In this document: in pieces, positions 60,796 to 64,000 of the stretch
Layout: every line of letters starts with the position of its first letter
Numbering within the stretch: the stretch's first letter is position 1
Assembly: GCA_033961575.1 (NCBI GenBank)
Contig: CM066736.1
Coordinates: forward strand, 92,326,852-92,390,851
Direction: 5' to 3'
Length of the DNA stretch: 64,000 bases
From: Aselliscus stoliczkanus
Lineage: Eukaryota > Chordata > Mammalia > Chiroptera > Hipposideridae
Notes under the pieces: model-generated
Database searches by the model: none
Told to the model about the DNA's origin: nothing
Seen by the model: only the letters and a program-made list of their open reading frames with translations
Made by a program: the position numbers and the translations under genes

Positions 60796-61161
60796 GAATT
60801 TTTAAGGACAATTGAAACCACCCTGGTTTCAGTTGGTTCAGGCAATATCAGTGATTTGTGCTGTGGGATAGGGTCTCTGTTGACTTGCAGGGCCTTCCTA
60901 ACCCCCTGAGTATACCCTGCCTCTTGCTATAGCATATAGCAGGCTGTTTCTGGGTCTGAACACAGCCTACATGTTACCTCCTCTGTGCTTGCGTCCAAGT
61001 CCTCATTGTTGGTGACCCAGCAACATCCCCAGCCTGGCCTTCCACAGCCGGCCCCTGAAGGATGAATGGATGAGAGGGTCATTCTGTCTGTGCTGTGCAA
61101 TGGGTGGGCACAGGGGTGGGGATGGCAGTCATACTGACCTTGGATCTTTGCTTCTTTGCAG

Positions 61162-61513
61162 ATATCTCAGTGAGCCTGCTGACCCTTGTGGTCACTGCCT
61201 GTGGCCTCGCTCTCTTTGGTGTGTCTCTCTTCGTGTCTTGGAAACTCTGCTGGGTTCCGTGGCGAGAAAGAGGCCTGTTCTCTGGCAGCAAAGACAACAA
61301 CCAGGAGCCTCTTAACTACACGGACACAGAGACCAATGAGCAAGAGAACAGTGAGGGGTTCCTAGACCCTCCCAGCCCCTGCCCGGACTCCTCCATGAAG
61401 ATCAGCCATACCTCCCCTGACATTCCCCTCTCCAACCAGGCGGGGGGCCAGGAGAACTGTGCCCATGGTGTCCGCATGCAGCGCCAGGTCACTGAGCCAA
61501 CCTCGTCGACTCG
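61162..61513 (+). CDS. SYT9: Synaptotagmin 9, coding exon 2
   Basis: It is preceded by 'tttgcttctttgcag' and followed by GTCAGT. It completes Asp49 and ends after two bases of an Arg codon (residue 166), so the intron that follows is phase 2. Residues about 51-75 (VSLLTLVVTACGLALFGVSL and neighbours) are the single membrane-spanning helix. 'WKLCWVPWRERG' (75-86) is the juxtamembrane basic stretch with a Cys at 78 that is a likely palmitoylation site, with Cys62 inside the membrane. Residues 87-166 are the Ser/Thr/Pro/acidic-rich linker to C2A ('NNQEPLNYTDTETNEQENSE', 'SPDIPLSNQ'). The C2A and C2B domains are encoded beyond this window. The start of this exon overlaps the +1-frame upstream ORF until 61315. 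Confidence 0.96.
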
Positions 61514-61719
61514 GTCAGTAATGTTTCCTTCCTTTCCGAATGCAAGACAAGGACCACCCCATCCCCCTCCCTTGGCAGCAATGGCATTGAGTTGCCAAGG
61601 AGCCTGTGACCTTTCACATGTCCATTTGGCATCAGAGGCATGATTACGGGTAAACTCGGTGCATCCTGTATTCCAGTGAGGTTCCTGAGCTCTGCTTAGT
61701 CTCTGCTTAGTCCATAATA

Positions 61720-61940
61720 ATTGTTACCATTGCTAAGACTTACGGTGTCTAACAACGTTATCTACGTTATTTTAATTAGAGCTCACGACTTTGTGAGAGG
61801 CAGATCCTATTATCTTTTTCATTTGACAAAAGAAACATAAAGAGACTAAGTAACAAAGTCATGTATTGGTAAGCACCCAGAATAGAGTTTGAACTCTGGC
61901 TCAGTCAACACTAGAGCCTGAGTTTTTAACCACTCCTAGT
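61720..61940 (-). repeat. MIR SINE, antisense
   Basis: 'gcagatcctattatctttttcatttgacaaaag', 'agactaagtaacaaagtcatgtattgg', 'gaatagagtttgaactctggctc' and 'agcctgagtttttaaccac' are a reversed MIR from tail to tRNA-like head. Confidence 0.75.
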
Positions 61941-62107
61941 GCTGTAGAGTTTATCCTTTGTGCCTCTGACCTAGCCTGGCTGTCACACATAGACTCTCTT
62001 TATACTCCACAGAGTGGCTGGAGGTCTTCGTCCATCTCCAGCCTTTGCAAGACCTACAGAGTGCCCAGGTCACTCTCTTTCTGTGGCTGGATGCTTTGTG
62101 CTCTTCA

Positions 62108-62345
62108 GCAGTGGAGAAATAATGTAGTGATAAAAGCAAGGACTCTGGGGTCCAGTGAACTGGCTTTATCTACATGCATGATATTGGACACATTACTTAA
62201 CCTCCATATGTTTCCATTTCCTCTTTTTGTAAAAGGAATAGTGATAGCACTGATGTATAGGTGGTTTTGAGAATGAAATGATGACATGGGAATCATGTGC
62301 TTTGCACAGCCTGCACCTAGTAAGTACTCCAAAATGTGAGCTCCC
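62108..62345 (+). repeat. MIR SINE, sense
   Basis: 'gtagtgataaaagcaaggactctggggtccag', 'gatattggacacattacttaacctccatatg', 'tgtaaaaggaatagtgatagc' and 'gcacctagtaagtactccaaaatg' give a near-complete MIR. It faces the antisense MIR 170 bp upstream. Confidence 0.8.
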
Positions 62346-63420
62346 TTTTTGCTTTCAGTGTTGCTATTATCAGCATCATTATCACTGAGACTGGCCTTTC
62401 CCAAGACTCAGATGTTGCATAAAGGCGGCTTTGAAGTTAAACAACCAATTCTGAATCATTGGATATAAAAATTCATTTTCAATGGGAGGTTTTAGGAAAA
62501 GAGGCTCAGAAAGCAGCTTTCTTTAAAATGAAAATATTTGTCTGAGCGATAGCCAGAGGAATAGCTTGTGCTGTTATTTGGAAAGTATGAACACAGTTCT
62601 GGTGTATTTTTTAAAAAATCTTTTTTATTTGTTTTGTAGAAACAGAAATAAGATTTTACCCTTTTTTATGTTAATCGAGTTTATCCTAGAGGCTCTGCTC
62701 ATTCACGTTAAGTGGGGTGGAATATGACAGTTTATAATTTAATTTTTTCAGAAACCTATTTTAGCATCATTTCCAATTCTGAATCAAAGTGCTAAACCTA
62801 AAATATTCCTCTGTGAGGAAATGGATGGTTGTTTGCCATTTGATTTAGAAGAAATCCTCAGATTTTATCAGTAGGATTTCTCTTCAGGTTTAACACTTAA
62901 ATATTACTAGATTTCTCTTTTGATGCTGCTATGGAGTTTGTGCGATGGTGCAGACCCATAATAAAATCCTCTCAGTACTTCAATAATTGGAGCCTTTCAG
63001 AAGGAATCTCCATTGAAATTGTCTCCTTAGTTTTATTTTGCATGTTCGTTTTTCTGATTTGGGTTCCATCCATATAGGGTGATAGTACTGTGTTTTTATT
63101 AGATTATAGATCTGAGAACTCTGCCATAATTCTAATGAGTGATAGCAATCATATCATAATTATCACAATATTTATTCTAGAAAAATGTGTAAGTGCTCTG
63201 CGTATCAAGAAATTTATTTAAAAATGAAAAGTATAGATATCTTCACCACTGATATATGGAAATTAGGTAGAAGGAAAAAAATAAAAAGAGAAGAGGGAAG
63301 GAATTATCCCTATAAAATGTATTTTACATTAAGAATTATTTTAGGAGTAATGCAGTTAAATTCTTTTCTGATGGTCAAAACAAGTTTAATACCATCTGAA
63401 CTACTATAAGAAAACTAAAC

Positions 63421-63727
63421 TCCTATCCCAGTGGCAATATTGTAGTTGCCTATTTTTGCTGTCTAATCCCTTCCCCTTCTCCTTCATCCCCATTCCTCTC
63501 CCAATTAGCAACCCTGATTTTTCGTCTATATCTATGAGACAGTTTCTGTTTACTTTGCTCATTCATACAGTTTTTCAGATTCCACATATGAGTGAGATCA
63601 TATGGTATTTGTCCTTCTCTGATTGGGGTGGCAAATTGGGGGTGGGGGCTTGTCACTTTGAGGGGTAAAATATATAACTATTGCACTGTGTTGTACACCT
63701 GAAACTAATTAAAAAGAAAAGAAAAAA
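63421..63727 (+). mobile_element. Short L1 insertion with inverted 5' part
   Basis: The left part (about 63465-63625) is reversed L1 sequence ('cagattccacatatgagtgagatcatatgg', 'tttgtccttctctg'). The right part (about 63628-63710) is the sense L1 terminal 3'UTR ('cactttgaggggtaaaa', 'ctattgcactgtgttgtaca', 'cctgaaactaatt') with an A-rich tail. An inverted 5' part joined to a sense 3' part is the signature of twin-primed L1 insertion. A weak flanking duplication (AAGAAAACTAAA before, AAGAACTAAA after) supports a single event. Confidence 0.65.
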
Positions 63728-63931
63728 GAAAAAAGAACTAAAGTCTTTCCTTCTGCATTTGACCTAATACTGATAATTTGCATCGTTATAAATTTAAAAC
63801 ATTCTTATCTAAATTACCACTGACCTAGATTTATGGGTTATGTCTGGGAATGCATATCTTTGACTCATGGTCTTTCCATAATAAGAATGGTGTATGGTCT
63901 TCTCATTCTTTAGGGATTATGTTGTATTATA

Positions 63932-63949
63932 AACACACACACACACACA
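63932..63949. repeat. (CA)n microsatellite, short
   Basis: Nine CA/AC units. Short, but clean. Confidence 0.85.
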
Positions 63950-64000
63950 GCTTTTTTATTGACAAAATGGGAAAACAAATGAAATTTCCTTCATGTTCCA

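Larger units (their letters stand above)
11768..61161 (+). other. SYT9: SYT9 intron 1
   Basis: The donor GTGAGT follows exon 1 and the acceptor is a pyrimidine-rich 'tttgcttctttgcag' before exon 2. The intron is 49,394 bp. No other gene, exon-like frame or RNA gene was recognised inside it. Its contents are mostly transposon remnants and unassigned AT-rich DNA, listed separately. It may also hold enhancers or non-coding transcripts that sequence inspection does not reveal. Confidence 0.93.
11610..61315 (+). other. 103-codon overlapping upstream ORF, spliced
   Basis: An ATG at 11610, with A at -3 and C at +4, lies 13 nt before the SYT9 ATG and is in the +1 frame. On unspliced RNA this frame stops at 11769-11771. 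On spliced RNA (11610-11767 joined to 61162-61315) the junction codon becomes AGA and the frame stays open to TAA at 61313-61315, giving 103 codons. The predicted product is basic and Arg/Gly/Pro/Ala-rich in the exon 1 half and Cys/Trp/Leu-rich in the exon 2 half. It resembles no family I know. It would either reduce SYT9 translation by leaky-scanning competition or encode an alternative protein. High GC content makes chance openness in exon 1 plausible, and the openness in exon 2 partly reflects constraint on the SYT9 frame. Confidence 0.45.
61514..64000 (+). other. SYT9: SYT9 intron 2, 5' part
   Basis: It begins GTCAGTAATG after exon 2. The acceptor lies outside the window. It contains two MIRs, an L1 end and a (CA)n tract listed separately; about 62345-63420 holds nothing I can assign. 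The 182-codon open frame reading into the intron to 61643 is read-through beyond the donor and not part of the protein. Confidence 0.9.

Noticed and set aside
60422..60811. 129-codon minus-strand frame
   Set aside because: It is the antisense shadow of the sense L1 ORF2 fragment.
61514..61643. Extension of the SYT9 exon 2 frame for 43 more codons
   Set aside because: A good donor (GTCAGT) at 61514 follows the residue where SYT9 is known to continue in the next exon; the extra codons are intronic read-through.
1..64000. CRISPR arrays, bacterial operons, phage or plasmid modules
   Set aside because: None is visible. Composition, splice sites, CpG island and repeats all indicate a mammalian chromosome.

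Overview
This is a stretch of mammalian nuclear genome, not a microbial or viral replicon. The evidence is spliced coding exons with GT/AG borders, a CpG-island promoter, very long introns, L1/L2 LINE debris, MIR and MER5-type ancient repeats and many microsatellites. The one gene I can identify is SYT9 (synaptotagmin 9), on the + strand. Coding exon 1 (11623-11767) lies in a CpG island, and coding exon 2 (61162-61513) follows an intron of about 49.4 kb. The exons join in frame and give the first 165 complete residues: short lumenal N-terminus, single transmembrane helix and the start of the cytoplasmic linker. The two C2 domains must lie beyond the right edge.

Lineage. Three copies of a tRNA-derived SINE with perfect 16-18 bp target-site duplications, L1 3' ends of a type I associate with laurasiatherian mammals, and three distinct Tc1/mariner families suggest a laurasiatherian placental mammal. 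A bat is a reasonable but unproven guess.

Layout. 1-10.9 kb: upstream intergenic DNA with L2, MIR and antisense L1 pieces, a short mariner-like MITE beside a (CT)n tract, an endogenous-retrovirus-like LTR with promoter elements (about 7.52-7.92 kb) and a 1270-bp mariner (8657-9926). 10.95-12.45 kb: CpG island with SYT9 exon 1. 12.5-61.1 kb: intron 1. It holds long antisense L2 blocks (17.6-22.4 kb), a nested L1 region broken by an internally deleted mariner (24.4-28.0 kb), a sense L2 (32.9-34.0 kb), a 1279-bp mariner of the same family (38756-40034), a small promoter-like patch with NRF1-, YY1- and partial RE1-like motifs (about 40.17-40.29 kb), and the three SINEs (50.1, 52.3 and 57.9 kb), all antisense to the gene. 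61.2-64 kb: exon 2 and the start of intron 2, which ends in a small rearranged L1.

The least expected coding observation is an upstream ATG (11610), 13 nt before the SYT9 start and in the +1 frame. In the spliced message its frame stays open for 103 codons across the exon 1/exon 2 junction, overlapping the SYT9 coding sequence. It could tune translation or encode a small alternative protein; conservation or ribosome profiling would decide. I found no new multi-gene system here: apart from SYT9, everything recognisable is transposon-derived, simple repeat or unassigned intronic/intergenic DNA. Repeat boundaries are by eye and approximate, except where terminal repeats or target duplications fix them.
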